Part shown: positions 17,361 to 26,306 of the stretch, in pieces
How positions within the stretch are numbered: the first letter of the stretch is position 1
Layout of the letters: each line of letters opens with the position of its first letter
Assembly (NCBI RefSeq): GCF_020889785.1
Contig: NZ_JACMYK010000052.1
Coordinates: 1-46,176, forward strand
Direction of reading: 5' to 3'
Origin: Bradyrhizobium acaciae
GTDB taxonomy: Bacteria; Pseudomonadota; Alphaproteobacteria; Rhizobiales; Xanthobacteraceae
DNA length: 46,176 nt
Translations under genes and position numbers: made by a program
The notes under the pieces: model-generated
Databases searched by the model: none
Told to the model about the DNA's origin: nothing
What the model saw: only the letters and a program-made list of their open reading frames with translations

Positions 17361-18545
17361 ATGACCGACAGCTCGCAGGATTATGACGTTATCGTAATAG
17401 GCGGCGGCCCGGCCGGATTGACGGCTGCCATTGCGCTTGCCGACGCCGGCGCGCGGACCGCGCTGCTGGCGCGCCGCGCGCCCTATGCCGACAACCGGAC
17501 CACCGCGCTGCTCGGCGCCTCGACCGAGATCCTGGAGCGGCTCGACGTCTGGCGGCGCTGCAGCGACAAGGCGGCAGCGCTGAAGACCATGCGCCTCGTC
17601 GACGACACCGGCCGCCTGATCCGCGCACCCGAGGTCCGGTTCACGTCGGACGAGATCGGCCGCGAGCAGTTCGGCTTCAACATCGACAATCGCTCGCTGG
17701 TCGCAGCGCTCGAGGACCGCGCCGGCGAGATGGCCGCGCTGACCCGGTTCGACGACGAGGCGGCCTCGGTGCAGCCCGGCGATGCCGATGTCACCGTGGT
17801 GACGCGGCAGGGCCAGTCGCTCCGGGCACGACTCGTGGTCGGCGCCGACGGGCGTAATTCACTGTCCCGCGAGGCCGCCGGCATCGAGGTGACGAGCCGC
17901 GCGCTCGGGCAGTCCGCCCTCACCTTCAACATCACGCACAGCCGGCCGCACAACAACATCTCGACCGAGTTTCACACCGAGCACGGCCCTTGCGTGTTCG
18001 TGCCGCTCGCCGGCAACAGGAGCAGCGTGGTCTGGGTCTCCTCGCCCAAGGAGGCCGAGCGGCTCAAGGCGCTCAGCGACGAGGAATTGTCCGTCGCGGC
18101 CGAACGGCAGTCGCATTCCATCCTCGGCCGCGTCGAGGTGCAGGGCGGCCGTCACGTGTTTCCGCTGGCGATCGAGCGGCCGCGGCAGTTTGCACAAGAC
18201 CGGATCGCGCTGGTCGGGGAATCCGCCCATGTGCTGCCGCCGATCGGCGCGCAGGGCCTCAACATGGGGCTGCGCGACGCCGCCGATATCGCCGAGATCA
18301 CAGGCCAGGCGATCGGCCGCGGCGAGGATCCCGGCGCGCGCCAGGTGTTGTCACGCTATCAAGCGGCGCGGCGTCCCGACGTTGCCAGCCGGACCTGGGC
18401 GATCGACATCGCCAACCGCTCGCTTCTCAGCGATTTCCTGGGCGTGCAGACCGCGCGTGCCGCAGGCCTGCACCTGCTCGGCGCCTTCGGCCCGCTGCGG
18501 CGGTTGGCGATGCGCGAGGGCCTCGCGCCGTCATGGCGGCGCTGA
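17361..18545 (+). CDS. UbiH/UbiF-family FAD-dependent monooxygenase
   Basis: The 394-residue protein has a dinucleotide fold at the N-terminus (DVIVIGGGPAGLTAAIALAD), the NRTTALLGASTEILERL region typical of UbiH/UbiF/VisC hydroxylases, VVGADGRNSLSRE, and a C-terminal FAD site RIALVGESAHVLPPIGAQG followed by LNMGLRDAADIAEI. Such enzymes hydroxylate the ubiquinone precursor ring. A glutamate stands where most family members have aspartate in G-D-A-A-H. The ATG at 17361 begins right before the fold; the longer frame from 17259 is not supported. It is divergent from pcs and convergent with an AEC carrier gene. Which ring position is modified cannot be told. Confidence 0.87.
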   Translation: MTDSSQDYDVIVIGGGPAGLTAAIALADAGARTALLARRAPYADNRTTALLGASTEILERLDVWRRCSDKAAALKTMRLVDDTGRLIRAPEVRFTSDEIGREQFGFNIDNRSLVAALEDRAGEMAALTRFDDEAASVQPGDADVTVVTRQGQSLRARLVVGADGRNSLSREAAGIEVTSRALGQSALTFNITHSRPHNNISTEFHTEHGPCVFVPLAGNRSSVVWVSSPKEAERLKALSDEELSVAAERQSHSILGRVEVQGGRHVFPLAIERPRQFAQDRIALVGESAHVLPPIGAQGLNMGLRDAADIAEITGQAIGRGEDPGARQVLSRYQAARRPDVASRTWAIDIANRSLLSDFLGVQTARAAGLHLLGAFGPLRRLAMREGLAPSWRR

Positions 18546-18558
18546 GCCTCATGTTCGC

Positions 18559-19512
18559 TTAGGGAAACACCAGCCGTCCGCTCTGGATGAACCACATCAC
18601 GCTGGTCAGCGTGACCACCGAGGCGAAGGTGCCGATCAGCACCGCGACCGAGGCCGGCTCGATCCAGGTGTCGTTCTGCCGCGCGATCACGAACACGTTG
18701 AGCGCCGGCGGCAGCGAGGCCATCAGCACCGCGGTCGCGGCCCAGGGCTGCGCGAACGGCCCGAACAGCAGCATCAGTCCGAACGCCAGCAGCGGGTGGA
18801 TCAACAGCTTGATCGCGACCACGCCCGGCACCTCCCACGGCACCCGCTCGAACGGCCGCAGCGCCACGGTGACGCCGAGCGCGAACAGCGCCATCGGCGC
18901 GGCGGCGTTCTGCAGGAACTGGATGGTGCGGTCGAGCGCGACTGGAATTGGAATATGAAACGCGGCGACCAGCGCGCCGAACACGGCCGACATGATCAGC
19001 GGGTTCTGCACGATCTGCTTGAGCACCACGCCGAATGCGTGCAGCAGCGAGGGATGGTCGCGGTCGGTGAGTTCGATCAGCAGCGGCACGATCGAGAACA
19101 GGAAGATGCTGTCGCAGCAGAAGATCAGCGCGGTCGGCGCTGCCGCCTTGGCGCCGAGCACGGCGAGCGCCAGCCCAGGGCCCATATAGCCGATATTGCC
19201 GTAGGCACCCGACAGGCCGGCCAGTGTCGCCTCGCGCAGCGTCAAGCCCCCCATCAGCTTGCCCACGACCATCGCCAGGGAGAACGCGAGCACGGTTCCG
19301 AGCGTGGTGGCGATCAGGAATGGCGGGTTGTTCAGCTCGGCAAACGGCGTCTTGGACATGATCCCGAACAGCAACGCCGGCAACGAAACGTAAAGCAGGA
19401 AGAAATTCATCCAGGCCAGCCCGCTCTCGGGCAAACCCTTGGCTTTTCCACACGCGTAACCGATGAAGATCAAGCCGAAATACGGCAACGCCAGATTGAG
19501 GATATCGATCAT
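18559..19512 (-). CDS. AEC-family transporter (auxin efflux carrier family)
   Basis: The 317-residue protein has about ten membrane spans in two five-span halves, typical of the auxin efflux carrier/bile-acid permease group. Conserved features include LALPYFGLIFIGYACGK at the N-terminus, LSGAYGNIGYMGPGLAL, and IQNPL-like IVQNPLIMSAVFGAL with MALFALGVTVA at the start of the second half. In bacteria these transporters usually move malonate, malate or similar organic anions; the substrate is not predictable here. It is convergent with the monooxygenase gene, 13 bases apart, and divergent from hspQ. Confidence 0.88.
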   Translation of the reverse strand: MIDILNLALPYFGLIFIGYACGKAKGLPESGLAWMNFFLLYVSLPALLFGIMSKTPFAELNNPPFLIATTLGTVLAFSLAMVVGKLMGGLTLREATLAGLSGAYGNIGYMGPGLALAVLGAKAAAPTALIFCCDSIFLFSIVPLLIELTDRDHPSLLHAFGVVLKQIVQNPLIMSAVFGALVAAFHIPIPVALDRTIQFLQNAAAPMALFALGVTVALRPFERVPWEVPGVVAIKLLIHPLLAFGLMLLFGPFAQPWAATAVLMASLPPALNVFVIARQNDTWIEPASVAVLIGTFASVVTLTSVMWFIQSGRLVFP

Positions 19513-19633
19513 TCTGAAAGTAGTTTCTCGGCCGGATTTCGGATCGTTTTTGCAGGGCTGGAATCGGTAAACTGCAGGTTAATTCGCAGCTTAGCCCCTA
19601 GCATCGGCCACAATGTTGGTCTATCGACGAACC

Positions 19634-19966
19634 ATGATTAAAGCGCGCACCGCCAAATTCCAGATCGGGCAGATCGTCCGTCACCGGGTGTTCTCCTTCC
19701 GGGGCGTGATTTTTGATATCGACCCGGAGTTCAACAACACCGAGGAATGGTGGCTGTCGATCCCCGAGGACATGCGGCCCCACAAGGACCAGCCGTTCTA
19801 CCATCTGCTCGCGGAAAACTCGGAGACCGAGTACGTCGCCTATGTTTCGGAGCAGAACCTCCTGCCCGACGAGTCCGGCGAGCCGATCCGGCATTCGCAG
19901 GTGGCTGAGATCTTCATCAAGGACAAGTCGGGCGGCTACCGTCCGCGCAATCCCTCGCTGAACTGA
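19634..19966 (+). CDS. hspQ: HspQ (YccV family) heat-shock/hemimethylated-DNA-binding protein
   Basis: The 110-residue protein shows the HspQ pattern: AKFQIGQIVRHRVFSFRGVI, DIDPEFNNTEEWWLSIPED, then KDQPFYHLLAENSETEYVAY and VSEQNLLPDESGEPIRH. In enterobacteria HspQ modulates Lon-dependent proteolysis, binds hemimethylated oriC and affects DnaA levels; the role in rhizobia is less studied. The start at 19634 fits the family N-terminus; an ATG seven codons upstream at 19613 is possible, and neither has a strong ribosome site. The gene stands alone between divergent and convergent transporters. Confidence 0.9.
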   Translation: MIKARTAKFQIGQIVRHRVFSFRGVIFDIDPEFNNTEEWWLSIPEDMRPHKDQPFYHLLAENSETEYVAYVSEQNLLPDESGEPIRHSQVAEIFIKDKSGGYRPRNPSLN

Positions 19967-20021
19967 CGCGCGGCGTCGCTCCGCAACTGCCACGGCGTTC
20001 GCGCTGGCGCATCTCACCTGC

Positions 20022-21296
20022 TCACACGCCCTCTTGTTTGGCGAGCGCCGCCGCGATCGCCCAGACCACAAAGCCGGCCAGCGCCAGGCCCGCGCCGACG
20101 AGGCCGGTCGACGTCCAGCCATAGCCCGCCGCAACCGCCATTCCGCCGAGCCACGGGCCGAGCGCATTGGCGACGTTGAAGGCGGAGTGATTGAGCGCCG
20201 CAGCGAGGCTCTGCGCCTCGCCCGCGACATCCATCAGCCGCGTTTGAAGCACGGTGGCGAGCGCCCCGCCGAGCCCGATCAGGAACACGTCGGCGCTCAG
20301 CGTCCAGAAATTCGTCGCCGCCAGCGGATACAGCGCCAGCGTCGCGGCCGACCACAGCAAGAGCCCACCCGCGGTCGCCATCAGCGCGCGGTCGGCGAAG
20401 CGCGGCACGATGATGTTGCCGGCGGTGAGGCCGGCGCCGAACACGCACAGCGTCACCGGCACCAGCGCGAGTGACGTATGTGTCACCGCCAGCATGGTCG
20501 AGGCGAGATAGGTGTAGACCGAGAACAGCCCGCCGAAGCCGATCGCGCCGATCCCGAGCGTCAGCCAGACATGCTTGCGCCCGAGCGCCGACAACTCACG
20601 CAACGGGCTCGCGTTGGTGTTGGCCACGTCACGCGGCGCGAAGATCAGCACCAGGATTGCGGTCAATAGCGCGAGGCCGGCGACGATCGCGAAGGCCCAG
20701 CGCCAGCCGATCACCTGCCCCACCCCGTTGGCCAGCGGTACACCGATCGTGGTCGCGATCGTCAGGCCGAGAATCACGCGGCCGACGGCGGCCGTGCGCT
20801 TGTCCATCGGCACCAGCGAGGCCGCGACCAGCATGGCGATGCCGAAATAGGCGCCGTGCGGCAGCCCAGCGAGGAAGCGCAGCGCCAGCATGGTGTGATA
20901 GTCGGGCGCGAGCCCGGAGAGGCCGTTCATCATCGCGAAGAAGCCCATCAGCGCGATCAGCAGCGTCCGCCGCGTCATGCGCGCCGACAGCACGGCGATC
21001 ACGGGCGCACCCACCACGACACCGAGGGCGTAAGCGCTGATCGCGTGGCCGGCCTGGGGCTCGCTGACGTCGAGATCGTGGGCGAAGAACGGCAGCAGGC
21101 TCATGGTGGCGAATTCGGCGATGCCGATCGCGAACCCGCCCATTGCCAGCGCCAGATGCACGATGCCGGGATGAAAGGCACCAGGGACGTTGTCCTGGTT
21201 GACGCGGATACCAGCATCGACCGCAGGAGCCGCGACCGGCGACTCTGTAGGCCGGGAGAGCGGTTCCCGACGCTGCGTGCTCACTTGCTGGGACAT
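20022..21296 (-). CDS. MFS transporter, DHA1/AraJ-like drug or sugar efflux
   Basis: The 424-residue protein has twelve predicted membrane spans after a hydrophilic N-terminus of about 45 residues. Recognisable motifs are LALAMGGFAIGIAEFATMSL in the first span, a loop with SARMTRRTLLIALMGFFAM after span 2-3, LRFLAGLPHGAYFGIAMLVA and LGLTIATTIGVPLANGVGQ. These are typical of the arabinose-efflux/chloramphenicol-resistance (DHA1) subgroup. The substrate is unknown. It is transcribed convergently with hspQ, and no regulator gene is adjacent. The start at 21296 includes the long N-terminus; a shorter start would not remove spans. Confidence 0.88.
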   Translation of the reverse strand: MSQQVSTQRREPLSRPTESPVAAPAVDAGIRVNQDNVPGAFHPGIVHLALAMGGFAIGIAEFATMSLLPFFAHDLDVSEPQAGHAISAYALGVVVGAPVIAVLSARMTRRTLLIALMGFFAMMNGLSGLAPDYHTMLALRFLAGLPHGAYFGIAMLVAASLVPMDKRTAAVGRVILGLTIATTIGVPLANGVGQVIGWRWAFAIVAGLALLTAILVLIFAPRDVANTNASPLRELSALGRKHVWLTLGIGAIGFGGLFSVYTYLASTMLAVTHTSLALVPVTLCVFGAGLTAGNIIVPRFADRALMATAGGLLLWSAATLALYPLAATNFWTLSADVFLIGLGGALATVLQTRLMDVAGEAQSLAAALNHSAFNVANALGPWLGGMAVAAGYGWTSTGLVGAGLALAGFVVWAIAAALAKQEGV

Positions 21297-21560
21297 TGCG
21301 CGACTTCCATGACTGCGAATGGCGGCCAGCGATCACGAAGAACCACGCGCGTTTGCGTATCGAAGGCGCGTTCCGCGCTTTCGTCTGGCCTCCCGTATCG
21401 GATTTATGATTGTGCTTCGACGCCGGACTTGTCCGGGCAAGGCACCGACGACACGCGCTCAACGCACGACGCAATCGCAATGCCCTTCAACGAACATCGC
21501 ACACGACGGGCACTGTCACCAGCGCAGCAGGCTGCCATCAGCCAGTCCGTATCGCATGAC
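21297..21560. other. Intergenic stretch with no recognised gene
   Basis: The 264 bases between the MFS gene start and the terminator at 21561 hold open frames on both strands, but nothing with a family resemblance or ribosome site. It must contain the promoter of the minus-strand MFS gene. Confidence 0.5.
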
Positions 21561-21588
21561 AAAAAAGGCGCCCTTGCGGGCGCCTTTT
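21561..21588 (-). terminator. Terminator of the IalB gene (bidirectional form)
   Basis: AAAAAAGGCGCCC, loop TTGC, GGGCGCCTTTT forms a perfect 11-base-pair stem with A and T runs at both sides. It lies 54 bases beyond the stop codon of the minus-strand IalB gene. Confidence 0.85.
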
Positions 21589-21642
21589 GACTGCGACGAT
21601 CTCGCGTTTTCTTGAACGCTCGATCGAAAGTCTGATCGAAGC

Positions 21643-22473
21643 TTACTTGGCCGCCGGGTTGGCCGGAGCCGGCGTCGCGCCGCCTGCGCCTTCCAGCTTC
21701 TTGCGCTGCTCTTCGGCGCGCTTCTGCAACTCTTCCTGCAGCTTCTTCGAGTTCTCCTCGAACACCTTCGGATCGGTCGGCGGGCCGTCAAAGGCCTTGG
21801 CGAATTCGGTGTTGAGCGGCAGCGGCAACGTCAGCGGCGCGCCATTCGAATTGATCGCCTGAACAACGAGGTTCTGGCCCTTCTTCATGTTGGCGATCAG
21901 CTCGGGGGTTGCTTCATAGTCGGACATGCAACCGTTTTGGAAGCAGATCACATAGGGCGCCTGCTGCGGCGGGTTGCCGTCGACGATGATGCGGGTGCCG
22001 TGAACCAGCTGCATGCCGAGCGGCAGCGTGACGCGCAGGATCTTCTTCGGCTCGCCTTCCGGCTCGATGATCACGGCGGCGATCACGGGCTGGCCGGACT
22101 CGATGCGGCCGTCCTTGCCGGTGAAGCAAACCTGCTTGGCGTTGGCTTCCTGGCCCTTCAGGCAGAACTTGGTCCAGGGGGCGTAGATCAGCTGGATCTG
22201 CTGATCCTGCGGCGGCTGCTGGCCAGCGGCCGCAGCGGGCGGCGCACCTGCGGCCGGTGCCTGGGCTGCGGGTGCCGGGGCTGCCGGAGCCGCCTTCGGA
22301 GCTGCCTTGGGTGCCGCCTTGGGCGCTGCCTTCGGTGCCGCAGGCGCCGGCGCTGCCGGCTGCTGGGCCTGAGCGGCAGGAACCAGGAGCGCTGCAGACA
22401 ATGCCGTCGCCGCCATCAGGGCAACAATTCGCCCATGCGGCCGGACCGGGGCGGCCAAGATACGGAAATTCAT
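21643..22473 (-). CDS. Invasion-associated locus B (IalB) family exported protein
   Basis: The 276-residue protein has a signal peptide ending AAQAQ, then a low-complexity Pro-Ala-Lys stretch of about 50 residues with four to five PKAA repeats. The rest is the IalB domain: YAPWTKFCLKGQEANAKQ, VCFTGKDGRIESGQPV, GMQLVHGTRIIVDGNPP, and APYVICFQNGCMSDYEAT, with four cysteines likely forming two disulfides. IalB-like proteins are widespread in alphaproteobacteria and were named after a Bartonella erythrocyte-entry factor; their general role is unclear. The Ala/Pro linker resembles wall- or membrane-spanning spacers. It is followed by a strong terminator, and the divergent YejA-like gene starts 226 bases away. 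Confidence 0.9.
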   Translation of the reverse strand: MNFRILAAPVRPHGRIVALMAATALSAALLVPAAQAQQPAAPAPAAPKAAPKAAPKAAPKAAPAAPAPAAQAPAAGAPPAAAAGQQPPQDQQIQLIYAPWTKFCLKGQEANAKQVCFTGKDGRIESGQPVIAAVIIEPEGEPKKILRVTLPLGMQLVHGTRIIVDGNPPQQAPYVICFQNGCMSDYEATPELIANMKKGQNLVVQAINSNGAPLTLPLPLNTEFAKAFDGPPTDPKVFEENSKKLQEELQKRAEEQRKKLEGAGGATPAPANPAAK

Positions 22474-22699
22474 TGCGGAAAACCCTTTCTGAACGGCAGC
22501 GCCCGAAACCGCTGCAGGCGCCGACCCATAGCCGTTTGGGCGGCTGTCTCCTAGTCAATTGAGGCGGATACGTGACTGGCGTTCCCGCCGATCCAATTGC
22601 ACGCCTTCAATACAGCGGCGCGCGGAAAGATCAATGCCGACAACCGCATTTGCGGCTGTGTGACGGCGAGTTTCAGCGGCCTGTGATAAACCTCCCGAT

Positions 22700-24604
22700 G
22701 TGACGTTTCGCGAATCAAATCCCGCGCCTCACACACCTGTTCCCGGGCGCGTCGGGCGCGGCGCGTTGGCCGCGATCCGGCTCGGCCTGGCACTCGGCTT
22801 GGCACTCATCTCGGCATCGCTGACGGGCGGGCTTGCCGCTGCGGCCGGCGCCGAGAGCCACGCCATCGCGATGCACGGCGCCCCTGCGCTGCCCGCCGAC
22901 TTCACCCACCTGCCCTATGCCAATCCTGACGCTCCCAAGGGCGGCCGGCTGATCCAGGGCGTGATCGGCACCTTCGACAGCCTCAATCCCCTGATCGTCA
23001 GGGGCGTCGCGGTCCCGCAGGTCAGGGGCTACGGCTATGAGCGCGGCTATGTCTACGAAAGCCTGATGGCGCGTGGCAATGACGAGCCGTTCACCCTGTA
23101 CGGCCTGCTGGCGCGCAGCGTCGAGACCGACGATGCCAGAAGCTATGCGACCTTCCACATCGATCCCCGTGCCCGCTTTTCCGACGGACAGCCCGTGCTG
23201 GCCGACGACGTGCTGTTCTCGCTGGCGCTGTTGCGCGACCACGGCCGCCCGATGCACCACCAGTATTATTCGAAAGTTGCAAAGGCCGAGGCGCTCGACC
23301 CGCTGACGGTCCGGTTCGATTTCGGCGGCGTGGCGGATCGTGAATTGCCGCTGATTCTCGGCCTGATGCCGATCCTGCCGCGGCACGCCATCGACCCCGA
23401 AAAATTCGAGGAAACGACGCTGGCCCCGCCGATCGGGACCGGCCCCTACCGTGTGACGGCGGTGAAGCCCGGCGCCAGCGTGACCTTCACGCGCGACCCC
23501 AATTATTGGGGCCGCGACCTGCCGATCAACCGCGGCTTCTGGAACTTCGACGAGATCAGGCTCGACTACTACCGCGAAGCCAACGGGATGTTCGAGGCCT
23601 TCAAGCGCGGCCTGCACGATTTCCGGACCGAGACCGAGCCGCTGCGCTGGCACGATGGCTACGACTTCCCGGCGGCGCGCAATGGCGAGGTGATCCGCGA
23701 CGTCATCAAGATCGGCACACCCAGGCCATCCGAATTCCTGGTGTTCAACAGCCGGCGGCCGAAACTCGCCGACGCCAGGGTACGTCAGGCGCTGGCGATG
23801 CTGTTCGATTTCGAATGGATCAACCGCAACTATTATTTCGGGCTGTTTTCGCGCGCCGGCGGTTACTTCGCCGGCTCGGACTTGTCGGCCTATGGCCGTC
23901 CCGCCGACGATCGCGAGCGCGAACTGCTCAAGCCATACCTGTCGCACATCCAGCCTGACATCCTCGACGGCCGGTATCATCTGCCGGTCACCGACGGCTC
24001 GGGGCGCGACCGCACGATTCTGCGCAACGCGCTCGCGCTGCTGTCCGACGCGGGCTACGCGCTCGACGGCACGGTGCTGAAGCAGCGATCGACGGGGACG
24101 CCGCTCCGGATCGAGATCCTGGTCACGACACGTGAGCACGAACGGATCGCCCTCGCCTACCAGCGCGACATCAAGCGCGCCGGCATCGAGGCCGCGGTGC
24201 GGGTGGTCGACGCGGTACAGTTCGAGCAGCGCCGGGTTGCCTACGACTTCGACATGATCCCCATTCGCTGGGACCAGTCGCTGTCGCCGGGCAACGAGCA
24301 GTGGTTCTACTGGGGCAGCCAGGCCGCCGATGTGCCGGGCACCCGAAACTACATGGGCGCCAGGGATCCGGCGATCGACGCCATGATCGCGGCACTGCTG
24401 GCGGCGCGGGAGCGGCCGGCCTTCGTCTCGGCGGTGCGGGCGCTGGACCGGGCCTTGATGTCGGGCTTCTACGCTATCCCCCTATTTAACTTGGGAGAGC
24501 AATGGATCGCGCGCTGGAATCGGATAGAACGGCCTTCGACCACGGCGTTGACGGGCTACCTGCCGGAGACTTGGTGGCAGAAGCCCAGCGTGCAATCCAA
24601 GTAA
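22700..24604 (+). CDS. YejA-like oligopeptide ABC transporter substrate-binding protein
   Basis: This 634-residue SBP family 5 protein begins with a GTG at 22700 and a signal-like stretch (AIRLGLALGLALISASL). The mature region carries the YejA hallmarks: HGAPALPADFTHLPYANPDA, PKGGRLIQGVIGTFDSLNP, YVYESLMARGNDEPFTLYG, and near the end YDFDMIPIRWDQSLSPGNEQ and SQAADVPGTRNYMGARDPA. Such proteins deliver oligopeptides (or microcin C) to YejBEF permeases. No permease or ATPase gene is adjacent, so it may be an orphan receptor. A glutamate-rich SD-like GGGAGAG near 24494 lies inside its coding sequence and is not used. The next gene begins 41 bases after the stop and is probably co-transcribed. Confidence 0.87.
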   Translation: MTFRESNPAPHTPVPGRVGRGALAAIRLGLALGLALISASLTGGLAAAAGAESHAIAMHGAPALPADFTHLPYANPDAPKGGRLIQGVIGTFDSLNPLIVRGVAVPQVRGYGYERGYVYESLMARGNDEPFTLYGLLARSVETDDARSYATFHIDPRARFSDGQPVLADDVLFSLALLRDHGRPMHHQYYSKVAKAEALDPLTVRFDFGGVADRELPLILGLMPILPRHAIDPEKFEETTLAPPIGTGPYRVTAVKPGASVTFTRDPNYWGRDLPINRGFWNFDEIRLDYYREANGMFEAFKRGLHDFRTETEPLRWHDGYDFPAARNGEVIRDVIKIGTPRPSEFLVFNSRRPKLADARVRQALAMLFDFEWINRNYYFGLFSRAGGYFAGSDLSAYGRPADDRERELLKPYLSHIQPDILDGRYHLPVTDGSGRDRTILRNALALLSDAGYALDGTVLKQRSTGTPLRIEILVTTREHERIALAYQRDIKRAGIEAAVRVVDAVQFEQRRVAYDFDMIPIRWDQSLSPGNEQWFYWGSQAADVPGTRNYMGARDPAIDAMIAALLAARERPAFVSAVRALDRALMSGFYAIPLFNLGEQWIARWNRIERPSTTALTGYLPETWWQKPSVQSK

Positions 24605-24645
24605 ATTTCCATACTGATCTGCCAGGTGATGCGACCCGACGCGAC

Positions 24646-26199
24646 ATGACCCGGCCTAATCGAAGCGATGCAACCGACGTTGAACCTGTGAACCAGTCGA
24701 TCACCTCGCCAACGCTCGATACGCTGTTCAAGCGCACTTTGGCGCGGCAGCCCGAGGCGCTGGCGCTGGTCGACCCACTCAACAAGCAGCGCATCACCGG
24801 CCAGACCCGCAAGCGACTGACCTATGCGCAGGCCGACCGCGCAATCTCGGCGATCGCAGCCCATTTCATCGAGAGCGGATTGCCGGCCAATACAGTGATC
24901 GCGGTTCAGCTTCCCGGCACGATCGAATTCGCCCTGACGGTGCTCGCCGCCTATCGGGTCGGGCTGGTGGTTGTGCCGTTGCCGCTGCTGTGGCGGCAGG
25001 CCGAGCTGACGTCCGTCCTCAACCGCACCGCGGCACGGGCGATCGTCACCTGCGGCAGGATCGACGGCGTCTCCTATGCCGACATCGCGATGAACGCCGC
25101 GGCGGAAGCGTTCTCGATCCGCCACGTCTGCGGCTTCGGGACCGATCTGCCTGAAGGCATGGCATCGCTCGACCAGGCGATCCTGCAGGACTCCCGGACC
25201 TCGCGCCCGATGATCCAGGATGGCCGCAAGCCGGCGCTGATCTCCTTCGATGTCACCAGCGACGGCTTTCGTCCGGTGCCGCGGGCGCATTTCGGCCTGA
25301 TCGCAGGCGGGCTCGCGATGTCGCTGGAGAGCGACCTGGCGCAAGGTGCCACCATCCTGTCGGCGTTCGCGCCGATGTCGTTTGCCGGCATCTGCGCCTC
25401 GCTGGTGACCTGGCTGCTGTCGGGCGGAACGCTCGTCCTGCATCACCCGTTCGACGAGGAAGCGTTCGAGACCCAATTCAACGATCACGGCTGCGACACG
25501 CTGATCGCGCCCGCGCAACTCGCGCTGCGGCTCGACGAGCGCGGCCTGTCGGAGCGCCTGCCCACCCTGCGCAACGTGATCGGTCTCTGGCGCATGCCGG
25601 AGCAGGTTGCCTCCAGTGCGCACTGGACCTCTGGGCGCGTGACACTGACCGACGTCTATCTGTTCGGCGAGGCCGGGTTGTTCGGCGCCCGCCGCACGGC
25701 CGAAGACGGATCGCCCGCCCCGATCAAGCCCGGTCCGCACAGCGCACCGCGCGAAGCGCCCGGTGCATCGATCGCCGGCGAGATCCTGCTGACGCCGAAG
25801 GGCACGCTCGGCCTGCGCGGCCCGATGGTGCCGGTCGCCGCCTATGCGCCGCCGCCACCTCCGGGCGACAGCCTGATTGCGCCGCCGCCGCGCGATTTCG
25901 TCGACACGGAATACGCTGCGCGGATCGATCGCGTCACCGGCGCCGTCAACATCACCGCCCCGCCTTCGGGCGTCATGACCGTCGGCGGCTACCGGTTCCT
26001 GGCCCAGGAGCTTCAGGAATGGTCACGCCGCCTCGGCCAGGGCGCGCTGTTGACGGCATTGCCGGACCGCCTCAGCGGCCACCGGCTGGCCGGGCGGGCC
26101 CAGGACAATGCCCGCGCCCGCGACGCCCTCACAGAACTTGGCCTTAACCCATTGATGGTCGAAGCATTTCGCGACCGAAGCGGCACCGCGACGAGCTAA
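24646..26199 (+). CDS. Adenylate-forming-enzyme homologue with a degenerate active site
   Basis: The 517-residue protein follows the ANL-superfamily plan: LTYAQADRAISAIAAHFIES, NTVIAVQLPGTIEFALTVLA, and RVGLVVVPLPLLWRQAEL in the N-terminal half, then an acetyl-CoA-synthetase-like middle. The ATP phosphate loop, normally [S/T]SG[S/T]TGxPK, is replaced at about 199-213 by ISFDVTSDGFRPVPR. It lacks the Gly-Thr-Thr-Gly core and the Lys. The C-terminal hinge and catalytic lysine also cannot be seen. It is probably not an active ligase and may be a binding or regulatory protein. A longer frame starting at 24502 would overlap the previous gene by 100 bases and has no family sequence there. The gene follows the YejA-like gene closely. 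Confidence 0.75.
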   Translation: MTRPNRSDATDVEPVNQSITSPTLDTLFKRTLARQPEALALVDPLNKQRITGQTRKRLTYAQADRAISAIAAHFIESGLPANTVIAVQLPGTIEFALTVLAAYRVGLVVVPLPLLWRQAELTSVLNRTAARAIVTCGRIDGVSYADIAMNAAAEAFSIRHVCGFGTDLPEGMASLDQAILQDSRTSRPMIQDGRKPALISFDVTSDGFRPVPRAHFGLIAGGLAMSLESDLAQGATILSAFAPMSFAGICASLVTWLLSGGTLVLHHPFDEEAFETQFNDHGCDTLIAPAQLALRLDERGLSERLPTLRNVIGLWRMPEQVASSAHWTSGRVTLTDVYLFGEAGLFGARRTAEDGSPAPIKPGPHSAPREAPGASIAGEILLTPKGTLGLRGPMVPVAAYAPPPPPGDSLIAPPPRDFVDTEYAARIDRVTGAVNITAPPSGVMTVGGYRFLAQELQEWSRRLGQGALLTALPDRLSGHRLAGRAQDNARARDALTELGLNPLMVEAFRDRSGTATS

Positions 26200-26306
26200 A
26201 ATCTTATCATTGCGTTAGTCTTAGCATTGTGTTGACGCCGCATTAAGCCATGCGAACTAGCATCCCAGCCGTTTGCTGATCTTAAGCATTGGTTTCGAGC
26301 GTTCGA

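Noticed and set aside
24502..24645. Upstream ATG with GGGAGAG ribosome-like site for the adenylate-forming homologue
   Set aside because: It lies inside the conserved C-terminal coding sequence of the YejA-like gene and the added residues show no family resemblance.
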